Part shown: piece by piece, positions 29,307-40,246 of the stretch | Numbering within the stretch: position 1 is the stretch's first letter | Layout: every line of letters starts with the position of its first letter | DNA from: Erythroxylum novogranatense | Lineage: Eukaryota > Streptophyta > Magnoliopsida > Malpighiales > Erythroxylaceae | DNA: 64,000 bases | Reading direction: 5' to 3' | NCBI GenBank assembly: GCA_029891385.1 | Contig: JAIWQS010000266.1 | Span: forward strand, 1-64,000 | Notes under the pieces: generated by a model | The model's input: only the letters and a program-made list of their open reading frames with translations | Told to the model about the DNA's origin: nothing | Database searches by the model: none | Position numbers and translations under genes: made by a program

Positions 29307-30110
29307 TCAAGGGAGAGCTGCATTTATCAATTCTTCCTCCATAGCAACAGGAATTATTATTTCTTCTTCTGTAGAGCCAAAACCTCCTTCAGCTCTCACA
29401 GTTTCTGTGAGATTATCCCGACTAAATTCAGGATGACATATTGACTCAATTATTAACTGAGCAATACGATCTCCAATTCTTATTATATGCTGTGATTCAG
29501 AATCATTTTTGAGTAATACTTTTATATTACCTCTATAATCTGAATCAATTACTCCTGCCTTAACATCAATTCCTTTTAATGCTAGGCTTGATTTTGGAGC
29601 AATTCTTCCATATGTATTTTCTGGTAACTCAATCCTTAAGCCTGTTTCAACAAGCTTTCTTTCCTTTATTTGAAGAATTGTATCTTCAATGCTATGCAAT
29701 TCATATCCAGCTGCTCCATTTGAGGCTCGATATGGTGTGATTGCATTCAAATCTGTAGTCAGATATTTAAGTTTTTGTGGTGGTGTAGGTCTTACCGGTT
29801 TCACCACGCTCTGCTGACACTCTGATGCTATAAAGGCTGTTGGTTCTTGAATAGTAATCCCAATAGATCTTCTAGTCGAAGATTCAGGTTCTTGTATCAG
29901 AATTGATTTACCTTTATCCATTGGATTAGGTAATTCATCAAATTCTTGTTTTAAAAATTTCTGTAAACAAGAATCTAAGCGTTGATTCTCGTTTATTAAC
30001 CATTGGATATAAACCGTCATTTTCGTAATGATTATCCTCGGTTTAATGCTGTGGATTAAATTGGGTTGAGCTTCCAATTTAATCAGAATAGAATTCGTAA
30101 CACATTGCAC
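29307..30110 (-). CDS. dUTPase domain protein of EPRV-C
   Basis: 267-codon open frame. Residues 1-110 are unassigned. Residues 125-248 carry all five motifs of a trimeric dUTPase: NGAAGYELHS (129-140), APKSSLALKG (171-180), AGVIDSDYRG (185-194) with the expected Asp and Tyr, RIGDRIAQLI (211-220), and AEGGFGSTE (240-248). The enzyme hydrolyses dUTP to dUMP, limiting uracil in viral DNA. It lies directly upstream of the protease in the same frame, divided by one TGA. dUTPase is rare in caulimovirids, though I recall reports in a few badnaviruses. Confidence 0.88.
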   Translation of the reverse strand: MQCVTNSILIKLEAQPNLIHSIKPRIIITKMTVYIQWLINENQRLDSCLQKFLKQEFDELPNPMDKGKSILIQEPESSTRRSIGITIQEPTAFIASECQQSVVKPVRPTPPQKLKYLTTDLNAITPYRASNGAAGYELHSIEDTILQIKERKLVETGLRIELPENTYGRIAPKSSLALKGIDVKAGVIDSDYRGNIKVLLKNDSESQHIIRIGDRIAQLIIESICHPEFSRDNLTETVRAEGGFGSTEEEIIIPVAMEEELINAALP

Positions 30111-30182
30111 AAGTTGTAATTTTACAGAGTGTACAATGAATTAGCGATTCTTTTCATCGTTTTATCTTACAAAATATGCATT

Positions 30183-30559
30183 TTACATAATTTGCTTGAT
30201 AAATTTTCTGGTTGTATTCCCATTGATGGGAACACTTTTCTTGATTTTCTGGGAGAGTAATTTTTTCTCTCCAATTTTTATCTTTTTGATACCCTTTTGG
30301 ATACCGTCAATTGCTTTTTGTAGAGATTCTGTTGAAGAAATCTCTTTTTCCTGTTCAAGTCTGTGTAATCGAGTATTGATTACTTCTTGTTGTGATGCTA
30401 TTCAGATCAATAATTCAATTATTGTATTATTTTGTCTGATCAATTCTGGGCCGATTTTAGCAATATTACCAACTTCTTCTGTAGCAATAAACCCTTTAGA
30501 GGGTTTGCTCAAACCTTCTGTTGCTTCTAATGCCTCAATATACAAGGGATCTTTACTTG
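30183..30559 (-). pseudogene. VAP-like coiled-coil gene of EPRV-C
   Basis: The minus-strand frame begins at the microsatellite edge. It has LIRQNNTIIELLI, then a TGA, then IASQQEVINTRLHRLEQE and a Lys-rich tail. This resembles the ORF2/virion-associated coiled coil of badnaviruses. One nonsense codon and a missing start make it non-functional. Confidence 0.6.
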
Positions 30560-30561
30560 AA

Positions 30562-30813
<252 letters not shown>

Positions 30814-31091
30814 CTATCTCAGAATCAATTTGATTGTTGTATATGCCAACAATTAGAAAAACAGATAGAAGATCTAGAACATATGAAGCATCAACATTTT
30901 ATCAATATCCAATATTGGACAAATCAATACAATTATCTTAGAACGTTGATAACAAATCTTCAACCTTTACAACTAATATAAGATAATTTAAATTTTGAAA
31001 GAAAAATGCACCAATTTTGTACCCAACAGTTAAATCATTATGAAAGAATCCTCTTAGATCATAAAAGGCATAATCCTTCGCATCGCTATGA
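30814..31091 (+). pseudogene. ORF D homologue of EPRV-B
   Basis: The first part reads a CxxC-containing start (FDCCICQQLEKQIEDL) aligned with ORF D of EPRV-A; a stop at about 30980 breaks it. The downstream frame ends in a His-rich segment (HKRHNPSH) and overlaps the MP start as ATGA. The shared CxxC start and His-rich end across diverged viruses support a real gene. Confidence 0.65.
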
Positions 31092-32136
31092 CTGAGGAAA
31101 TTTCAAATAAAGAAATTACAAATATTTTAGATGTAAATAATTTAGAACTATATGAAGCACAAGGAACTTTCCATATTAATACTCTTTTATCAAACGATAA
31201 ACAAAAACAAATTGCTAAAACACAATTAAATCTAAAAAAAGGACAAGATATTCATAAACCCATACTTAACCAATTTTTGAATCATAAAAATATTATTTAT
31301 TTTAGAAAATTAGTTCATGAAACCCCTGTACGAATAGATCAACGTAATGGACACATACGAATCAATCTCATTGATCAAGAACAAATATCTAAACACTTAC
31401 AAAAAAAATTCCTTTAGAAAAACGAGTCAAAATAGGATATAGTCACCTCTCAACTATTCAAATATTATTAAAATCTACTTTTCAAGAAGGAATTGACTCA
31501 CCTATAAGAATGGCTATTGTTGATGAACGCATGACAAATTTAAACGATTAAATTATTGGCATTATGAATAGAAATTTAGCATATGGAAAAATAAAATTCA
31601 ATACTCGATTAAAAATAGGCATACCTTTAAAATCACATAATTTAAATGACACTATAACGATAGCATACAAATTCTATTAAAAAAATCTAATGATTTCAGG
31701 TCAATTTCCTTTTTCAATCACATATCAAATCAGTTATTCTTTAACAAATTCTCATCACAATATTGAATTAAAAAATACAGAGAAAATTTATATTGATCAA
31801 CTCTTTAATGACGTTGGAAAAGTAGGAACAAATTTTAGAACAAACTTAAAAACTCTACCTGCTATACAGTATCATATCCAACTCAACCCTTCTATTAATA
31901 AAAGACATTCTTTTTCAGACCAACCATCTTCTTCATCTACTCCTCTACTTAAATCTCATTCCTTAATAATAGAACGACCAGTTCGATGCAATGAAGCTGA
32001 ACAAATAGAAAAAACACATATAAGAATTACAAATCCAATAGTATCAACCCCTTCATTAATAGAAACATCAAGCAAATTGGATGAACTTAAAAATCAAATT
32101 ACAGATTTAACAACCTATCTAAAGCATACATTATGA
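31088..32136 (+). pseudogene. Movement protein of EPRV-B
   Basis: Homologous to the EPRV-A MP along its length (LDVNNLELYEAQGTFHINTL; LLKSTFQEGIDSPIRMAI; YGKIKFNTRLKIGIP). A frameshift near 31410 and TAA codons near 31548 and 31678 break it. The Ser-rich tail is open from 31690. ATGA overlaps at both ends. Confidence 0.85.
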
Positions 32137-32360
32137 GTGTCACTCAAGATTTAAAAGAAATAAAGGAACAATTTAAACACTTGGAAAACCCAATGTTAGA
32201 ATTAATACATCAACACACAACAACCTTGCATATAGTCACTGAGTTACTAAATCAAAATAAACTTCAAAATCAACAAACAAAAAACCTAGAAAATGCCCTA
32301 AAATTGGTATCAAAGCCTAAACCACAAACAATAACAATAAGTAGACCATGGAAACTATAA
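32133..32360 (+). CDS. VAP-like coiled-coil protein of EPRV-B, 75 aa
   Basis: Intact short frame. A Leu/Ile-rich coiled coil followed by a Lys/Pro end (KPKPQTITISRPWKL). It overlaps both MP (ATGA) and the CP start (32348), showing the native VAP-CP arrangement that EPRV-A has lost through an insertion. Confidence 0.72.
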   Translation: MSVTQDLKEIKEQFKHLENPMLELIHQHTTTLHIVTELLNQNKLQNQQTKNLENALKLVSKPKPQTITISRPWKL

Positions 32361-32866
32361 ACGAAACTCCAACAGAATATACCGAACCAGTAAATATTGA
32401 ATCTTTAGAAACAGTTGAACAAAATATAAAAAGCTAGCTATTAGAAATTACACAACTAGTTCAGAAATTAACTTTACAACCTAATGAACAAATCAATCAA
32501 ATAACTGATAAAGATGAAATTATTTTTGGATATGAATCCAATGACGATATATATATGGAAGAAGAAAAACCTGAAAGTAGTAAAAGTAAAACTAAACAAT
32601 CACAAAAACGAAAATATTATCCATTTATTGATACTGAATTTGTAAATAAACACGGTTATTATCAAAAAGGTAGTAAATTAAAGAAATATCCATCAGAATA
32701 TACACCCAAACATATTTCTATAGGATCAGAAAGTACACTCAATATTGATTGTGTAACAAATCCCGAAGAAATAATTCTAGATTGGTCAAATAAATTGCAG
32801 TTATTATTACAAATTGGTAAACCTTTTGGAGATATAATGAATAAAAATTCATTATCACATACAAAA
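32348..32866 (+). pseudogene. Capsid protein of EPRV-B, N-terminal part
   Basis: Starts inside VAP. An acidic N terminus with a TAG at about 32436, then the conserved core (HGYYQKGSKLKKYPSEY, NPEEIILDWSNKLQLLLQ). Interrupted at 32866 by the gypsy element; the C-terminal part resumes at 42982. Confidence 0.85.
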
Positions 32867-35651
32867 TGTAGCATCTCGTCACCGATGGGATGGGCATATT
32901 GGTAACTGAAATGGGTTAGGATTGTGTGCATGCATATTTCGAATTGCGCATGCATTTTAGCCTCTATTTATATATTGATAATTGAAAGTTGTTGCACTAG
33001 CATATGCAGGTACATGCATGTATGATATATTCCCGGTATAATTGTGTAAATTGGAAATTCTGTGATTTTTGTATAGATTGTGCTTTGAATATTGAATTGG
33101 ATTGAAAAATGAGTTCTAGGGGTTGGAAAAATAGAATTGGAGTGTATGACCATGTGTTTAATATTTTTGAGGATTTTTAGGAAATTTTTCTGAAAATTTT
33201 GGAGTTTTATGTCCGGACCGAAAAAGATGACCTAATGGCTGATAAATTGGATTCCGATTCGGAGATTGATTGGCAAATGGCACGGGAAAATTAGAGTCAT
33301 GATTTTAGGATTTATTGTTTAGAGCCATTGCAAATTCGGGAGAGAATCGAATAAGAAACTGGATTTAGGCTTTATGGACTGGCCTTGTGGCAAGAGTTTT
33401 GCCAAACAAGCCTTAAGCTTTTAAATTGTTTTGGGTTTAAAACCCTTGCTCCTTTGAATTTGCTCCCTCGATGCTTGCTTCTTTGGAATGAAAAAAAAAA
33501 TTGCTTTCCTCTTTATCTTCTTCTCTTCTTCTTCGTGGATCACCATCTTTGCTCTTTGTTTCCATTTTTCTTACTTAATTGCTTCCTTCTTCACTTATAA
33601 CCTATCCCTTAAGCTTTGTGTCAAAGAAGATGATGATGAGTATGGGTTTGGGTGACTACCGTGGGTGTGTTTGTGTTAGGGGATTGAAGTGATTTTGAAG
33701 GTTTGAAGATTTATCAAGTAAGTTCTTACTCTTTTTGTTTTGGATAGTTTAATTTGTGGATTAATTGGAATATATTGATGATTGATTAGAGTATTTGATG
33801 AATGGGAAATGTATAGGTTTCGGATGATATGAGTTGATGATTTTATCTTGTTTTGTTTTGGTAATTGAGGGATAATGGTTATTTGATGGAATTGAGTTTA
33901 GGGATTAGTTGTTTTGAGTGTATTAAGTTGTTTTGGGAGTGTTTGAAGGAGAATAGTTGGATTAAAATTTGGCAGAAGGAGGAAATCTGGGTTTCGGGCG
34001 TGTTTCTGGGGTTGCACAATTTTCCTTTCGCACGCCACGACGAGCGAAGACGCACGCCGTGGCGAGCGTTAGTAAAGCACGCCATGGCAGACGCCAAATA
34101 AGAGCATCGCCATGGCGTATCACGAGGATCTCGCCTGTATGAGCAACCCTCTTGCCCATGGCGAGGACGTCATTTCTCCGAGAGTGAATTATAAATTTTG
34201 AGGTTTTAGCCCCAATGAATTGGTTCTTGATTTATTGCAATTTAGAGACTAAGAACTGCAAATTTATAATAATGAAATTTCTGAATCAATTTCGAAAGTT
34301 CTCGAAATCGGATGGCAATTGAATAGTGAATATGATTTTGATATAAAGATAGTCCCTATGTCTTACAGTTTGACTTTTGGGAGTTCTGAACTTAGTTAAA
34401 TGAGTTATGGTGTCTAGGAATTTCTATCTTTTAGAGAAAAAGAGTTGAGATGGAAAGTTTTGGGAATAGTGTCAGGAATATCATGAACATGTATAGTACA
34501 CAATTCATTCGTTGCATGGGCATTATTGACTACTGTGATTGTGCTATTGGTAATGTTTGTGTATTCTGATTATTTTAGAGGCACAAGTGGAGCGTCGATC
34601 TTCCGACGTGGCTGAGACTTCCCGAGATTAGCTCAGAAGTTTAGAGGTGAGTAACCTAGTTGGTTCCTCAATCTTTGTGTGTTTAAAATTATGTGCTTAT
34701 GCCATGTGGAGATAATGGAGGGTTTATGTGTTTGATTTTGATTGATTTCGGACCATAGGTGTCCGAAATGTCGGGAACTTGATATCGAAGTGTCATTTGT
34801 GTGTGAATTGTAATTACTTGGTTTTAATGCGATTTGTGACATATGGCATTATGTTGTGACACAACTATTGTAAATTGAGACATATGCATTCATGCATAAA
34901 GGCATGTTCAGATAATGACAGTTATGACCGGAGCAGCCACCGTATTTCAGAGCTTAAGGCTCAACACAACAGGGCCTCGAACCCAACGTAATTCAGAGCC
35001 ACAGGCTCACCGTTAATGAGCCCATTTTTGGGACAGATCAAGCGCACGGTCACAACACCGTAATAAAATGGAAAGTGTCACATGTGCATTGCATATACGA
35101 ATGACTAAATGTGGACTGTGTGAAAGGCGAAACACCTTATATTTGTGAAATGATAACGCATGTGATATTTCTGAATGTGTTACTATGTGATATTCTGTGA
35201 ATTGGTTGTATATGCATGAGTTGAGTGAACCATCGATGATGGTTTCTCGCTAAGTTCGCAAACTCACCCAACATTGCAAATATTTTTCAGGACAGAGATA
35301 GTAGACTTCTAGTTCCAGTGAGAGAGAGACTTTTCCTACCTTGTAGAGCGTGTTGGCAAGAGAAGTATGGCACAAAGGTGGGTCAGCTGGGACTTTTGGA
35401 GATGACCTAGTGAGGAGTTTGTTTTAGTTCTTTTGAGTTTTGTACTGACCGTGGACAATGACAGAATTGTGTATTTATGGTCTCAATGGAAAGAAATGAG
35501 AAAGTATTTTGGTTTCAAAGATTAGTGATTTTCATATTGATGCCATATGGATTATAGTTGGGTTTGCTGGTAGTGTGCCCTTATCGTAGGTTATGCATCG
35601 GAACGGCTCATGAGCGTCCCGGTGTGTGCCTTACGGTAAGGGGGCGCTACA
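32867..35651 (+). repeat. 5' LTR of the Tekay-type element
   Basis: TGTAGCATC to GCGCTACA. It matches the 3' LTR closely along its length except for one GC-rich patch (about 33975-34165) that does not align. Small open frames inside (33385-33600) recur in the other LTR and have no coding signs. Confidence 0.95.
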
Positions 35652-35656
35652 TTGGG

Positions 35657-35670
35657 TGGTATCAGAGCCA
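35657..35670 (+). promoter_or_regulatory. Primer binding site, initiator tRNA-Met
   Basis: TGGTATCAGAGCCA, 5 bp after the LTR, complementary to the 3' end of initiator tRNA-Met, the usual primer of plant chromoviruses. Confidence 0.93.
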
Positions 35671-35759
35671 AGTTTGGCATCTATTAGGACTAGTACAAAT
35701 TTAGGCTTGAATTGTTACGAGAAATGTAAAAATTGATCGAAATTATGGTTTTGTTATAG

Positions 35760-36840
35760 GTCATCCGTCCTTGGTGATCAGGTAGATCAACCAGCTGACC
35801 ATAGATCAGTCGGAGCTAGTAGGGAGTCTTCAGTGCCTCGATTTGAGGAGCAGCCTTCTAGGGTTCCCGCGAGACGGGAGAGGAGGTACGACAGATCGCT
35901 AAAGTGGCGGTCAGACTTTATGGCAACTGAGACCTCGCCGAGGCTGAGGGATGGCTGGAGAGGACTGAGCTAGTCTTCGACCAGATGGATTGTGATGCAG
36001 AGGAGAGATTTGACTATGCAATGTCTCTCCGCGGGGCCTGGGCTTATCATGGTGGAAGGCGCCGGGCAAAGACCACTGTGCCTTGCCTATTGTCATGAAA
36101 GGACTTTCTGAGGGCATTTAGAGACAATTATATGCCCAAGATTTATTTGGAGATGAAGATGCAGGAGTTTCTAGAGTTGAGGCAGGGTAGGATGACAGTG
36201 ACAGAGTACGAGGTTAAGTTCAACAAGCTCATGGGATATGCTACTGTTCTGATTTCTACTGAGGCTGATAGGTGCCGGAGATTTGAGGGAGGGCTCAATC
36301 TGGAGATCCGTACCAGGTTGGTCCGATCTGATATGGGCACCTTTATTGAGCCGAGAGTCTGCTGCAGTCTTGGGTTGAAAGCTTACGAGATGAGTCAGCC
36401 GAGACCGGTCAGGATCCAGGGTAGAGATTGAGTGACGATCAGGCTGACTCTGGTAGGAGTTTTAGCAGCGCCAGCGGGACCTTGTGTCTTGGGAGGATCT
36501 CGGCGATCTGGATTTGGTCAAGGGAGATTTGTGCAGGTGGCAAAGGTGGTGTGGAGAGGAGGTTGAGCGTGTACCTCCTATTTGTGTGTATTGCGAGAAG
36601 AGGCACAGTGGGGAGTGTTAACGGATGACCGAAGCCTGTCTTGCATGCGGCTCCATGGATCATCAGATCAAGGATTGCCCTGTTGCTGTAGGAGCTCAGT
36701 CTGCTATGAGTAGGAGATCTGGTAGCAATTCGACGGTGCAGCAGAGTCGCGGAGGTGGACCTGGACTGAGGGGCCGAGGTAGAGTCCGAGATTCCTTTGT
36801 GGGGACTGAGGGACGGGGCAGTCGACCGCAGTCCTAGGCT
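35760..36840 (+). pseudogene. gag of the Tekay-type element
   Basis: Capsid-like region readable at 36132-36431 (FLELRQGRMTVTEYEVKFNKL, then RRFEGGLN), the standard plant retrotransposon Gag domain, and a zinc knuckle CLACGSMDHQIKDC at 36637-36678. The frame is interrupted several times (stops near 35970 and 36430). Confidence 0.88.
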
Positions 36841-36852
36841 AGGGTCTACGCC

Positions 36853-37521
36853 TTGACTAGGCAGGAGGCCCAAGATTCTCCAGATGTAGTTGCAGGTGTA
36901 CTTCTGATCTCTAATATTGAGGCTTTTGCATTGATAGATCCAGGTTCCACGCATTCTTTCAGTGCACCGCATTTGGCATGTAGATTGCATGGGGTTAGGG
37001 AGATGTTGCAGTATGGGCTAGAGGTGAGTACACCTCTAGGTAGTACTACTGCTTTGGGTGAGGTCTGCAAGGGGTGTTCAATCCAGATTGATCTTGCAGT
37101 GTTAAGTGCAGACCTGATAGTGTTGCCTTTGAGAGAGATTGATTTGATTATGGGGATGGACTGGCTTACTGTCCATAGGGCTATTATGGACTGCTATACC
37201 AAGGAGGTTGTGTTAGAGTCTCTTGGTCAGCCTAGAGCAGTGTTCAGAGGAGTTAGTCAGGCAGTGCCAGCTAGGATGATTTCTTTTCTAAGTGCCCTGA
37301 GGTTGTTACAGGGGGGTTGTGAGGCCTATCTGGCCCATGTTGTGGATACCAGAGTTGAGCTAAGGTTGCAGGATATTCCCGTGATCAGGGAATTTCCAGA
37401 TGTGTTTCCTGAGGAGTTACCGAGTTTGCCGCCGAATCGGAAAACAGAGTTTACCATCGACCTCGTTCCAGGTACCGCTCTATATCCGTACCTCCATATA
37501 GGATGGCACCTGTGGAACTGA
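36853..37521 (+). pseudogene. Aspartic protease of the Tekay-type element
   Basis: Contains ALIDPGSTHSFS, the Del/Tekay-type protease motif in which DPGS stands for DTGA, and GMDWL further on. A frameshift near 37480 separates it from RT, with which it should be continuous. Confidence 0.9.
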
Positions 37522-38690
37522 GGGAGCTAAAAGCTCAGTTGCAGGAGTTGTTGGAGAAGGGATTCATTAGGCCCAGTGTTTCACCATGGGGGGCTCCAGT
37601 TCTGTTTGTGAAGAAGAAGGATGGGACTCTAAGACTGTGCATTGATTATAGGCAGCTGAATCGGGTGACAGTGAAAAATAAGTACCCACTGCCTAGGATC
37701 GATGACTTGTTTGATCAGTTGCAGGGAGCTCAGGTGTTCACTAAGTTGGATTTGAGATCTGGATATTACCAGTTGAAGTTAGCAGAGGCTGATGTACCTA
37801 AGAGTGCTTTTAGGAGCAGGTATAGGCATTTTGAGTTCCTAGTGATGCCGTTCAGGTTGACTAATGCCCCGGCAGTTTTCATGGCTTTGATGAATAAGGT
37901 TTTTCAGCCCTACCTTAATCATTTTATCATTGTGTTTATTGATGACATATTGGTGTATTCGAGGAATAGACAGGAGCATACGGAGCATCTGAGGATTGTT
38001 TTGCAGCTTATGAGAGATAAGCAATTGTTTGCCAAATTTAGTAAGTGTGAATTTTGGCTGGATGAGGTGGTGTTTCTAGGCCATATAGTGACTGGAGGGG
38101 GTATTCAGGTTGATCCTCATAAGATTGAGGCAGTGATGAAGTGGGAAGCTCCGAGGAATGTGTCTGAGATGTGGAGTTTCCTAGGATTGGCTAGTTTTTA
38201 CCGGAGGTTTGTCGAGGGGTTTTCTTTAATCTCAGCCCCACTGACAAAACTTCTGAGGAAGAATGCGGCATTCAGATGGACTGAGGAGTGTCAGAAGAGT
38301 TTTGAGGAGCTGAAACATCGGTTGATCACTGCACCGGTATTAGTTTTACCGTCAGGGGCTGGAGGTTATGAAGTTTTTAGTGATGCTTCGCAGCAAGGAT
38401 TGGGGTGTGTTCTGATGCAGCGCGGTAGAGTGATTGGTTATGCCTCGAGACAGTTGAGTTCTCACGAGGTAAATTACCCAGTGCATGACTTGGAGTTAGT
38501 TGCAGTTGTTTTTGCCCTAAAAATCTGGAGACACTACTTGTATGGTGAGACGTTCCAGATTTTTACTGATCATAAGAGTTTGAGAGATGGATTGAGCTGC
38601 TTAAAGACTATGATTGTACGATTGAGTATCACCCTGGGAAGGCTAATGTGGTGGCAGATGCATTGAGTAGGAGATCTCATATCAGTGCAG
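37503..38690 (+). pseudogene. RT and RNase H of the Tekay-type element
   Basis: RT with [22 protein letters not shown] and FIDD (37935-37946). RNase H begins well ([13 protein letters not shown]) but after FTDHKSL a short deletion and frameshift remove the expected segment before the ADALSR end. RT motifs are complete. Confidence 0.93.
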
Positions 38691-38704
38691 CTTAGATTCA
38701 GGTA

Positions 38705-39670
38705 TTGAGATTGCCTTATTTGATTCAGTTGAGAGCTCTGAATGTGCAGTTGAATTTGGAGCAGGATGGAGTTTTGATGGCCACTTTGAGACTTAGGTCG
38801 ATGCTACATGACAGGATCAGGAGAGTTCAGGACAAGGATCCTGCTATGGTGAAACTGATTGAGAGAGTGAAATCTGATTTGAGTTCTAATTTTGAGTTGA
38901 GAGATGGGACATTATGGTTGGGACAAAGATTATGTGTTCCTGATGTGGATGATTTGAGACGTGAGATTCTAGAGGAGGCGCATATGGCCGCCTATGCTAT
39001 GCATCCTGGTTCTACCAAGATGTATAACACTCTTAAGCCGCATTTCTGGTGGCCTGGCTTGAAGAGGCAGGTGGCTAAGTATGTTTCTAGATGTTCGACG
39101 TGCCAACAGGTTAAGGCTGAGCACCAGGCTCCAGTGGGAAAATTGCATTCATTGCCTATTCCGGAGTGAAAATGGGAACGAATCACTATGGATTTTATTA
39201 TGGGGTTGCCTAGGACGCCGAGGCAGCACGATGCGATCTAGGTCATAGTGGATCGGTTAACTAAATCGGGCCAGTTATCAGTTAGCCCACAAGTATGTGA
39301 CTGAGATAGTGAGACTGCATGGAGTCCTAGTGTCTATAGTCTCAGACAGGGATCCCAGATTTACGTCGAGGTTCTGGAAGAGTTTGCGGTCTGCTATGGG
39401 TACTAGGTTGAATTTCAGTACAACTTTTCATCCTCAAACAGATAGGCAGAGTGAGAGAACGATTAAGACTGTCGAGGATATGTTACGGGCTTGTGTATTG
39501 GAGTTCCGAGGTGCATGGGATCAGTATTTAGCCTTGATTAAGTTTGCTTATAACAATCAGTACCAGAGTAGCATTAGAATGGCACCATATGAGGCTTTAT
39601 ATGGGAGGCAGTGTAGATCGCCTCTTTATTGGGATGAAGAGGGTATGAGGATGCTCGAGGGTCCCGAGCT
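38705..39670 (+). pseudogene. Integrase of the Tekay-type element
   Basis: HHCC zinc finger (HPGSTKMYNTLKPHFWWPG, then CSTCQQVK), then the catalytic core with MDFIMGLP, SDRDPRF and the Glu in QSERTIKTVED. A stop at about 39168 and a loss of sequence near 39270 break the frame. Confidence 0.9.
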
Positions 39671-39683
39671 GATCTAGGACACT

Positions 39684-40235
39684 GTGGATAAGATAAAATT
39701 GATCCGGAGTCGCATTAAGGCGGCTCAAGATAGACAGAAGAGTTATGTGGATCAGCATCGGAGAGAGATGGAGTATGATGTGGGAGACAGAGTTTTCCTC
39801 CGAGTGTCACCGTGGAGAGGAATGCTGAGATTTGGCAAGAAGGGCAAGTTGAGCCCTAGGTACATTGGTCCTTATGAGATCCTTGAGAGGATAGGACCGT
39901 TGGCCTATAGGTTGGCTTTACCGAGCGAGATGTCTCGGTTGCATGATGTCTTCTATGTGAGTATGCTCCGGAGGTATCGATCAGACCCGACCCATGTGAT
40001 ACCGGCTCAGAAGATTGAGGTGGTTAGTAATTTGAGTTATGTAGAGGAGTCGATTCAGATTGTGGGATCACAGGTTAAGCAGTTAAGGAACAAGGTTATT
40101 CCATTGGTGAAAGTCCTATGGAGAAACCACTCAACTGAGGAAGCGACTTGGGAGACTGAGGAGCACATGAGGATATTGTATCCTCATCTGTTCGATGGGA
40201 CAGGTAAGAAATTTCAGGGACGAAATTTTTATTAA
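39684..40235 (+). CDS. Integrase C terminus with chromodomain-like region
   Basis: 183 open codons after a TAG in integrase. GPYEILERIGPLAYRL and HDVFYVSMLRRY are the usual GPY/F-type end; then VKQLRNKVIPLVKVLWRNHS..EATWE fits the chromodomain of Tekay/Del elements, which is thought to direct insertion to heterochromatin. Confidence 0.85.
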   Translation: MDKIKLIRSRIKAAQDRQKSYVDQHRREMEYDVGDRVFLRVSPWRGMLRFGKKGKLSPRYIGPYEILERIGPLAYRLALPSEMSRLHDVFYVSMLRRYRSDPTHVIPAQKIEVVSNLSYVEESIQIVGSQVKQLRNKVIPLVKVLWRNHSTEEATWETEEHMRILYPHLFDGTGKKFQGRNFY

Positions 40236-40246
40236 AAGGGGAGAAT
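40234..40246 (+). promoter_or_regulatory. Polypurine tract
   Basis: AAAAGGGGAGAAT immediately before the 3' LTR, the expected plus-strand primer. Confidence 0.88.

Noticed and set aside
33385..33600. Small ORF in the LTR, repeated at 40767
   Set aside because: Lies in both LTRs, T-rich, no family, and no reason to expect coding.
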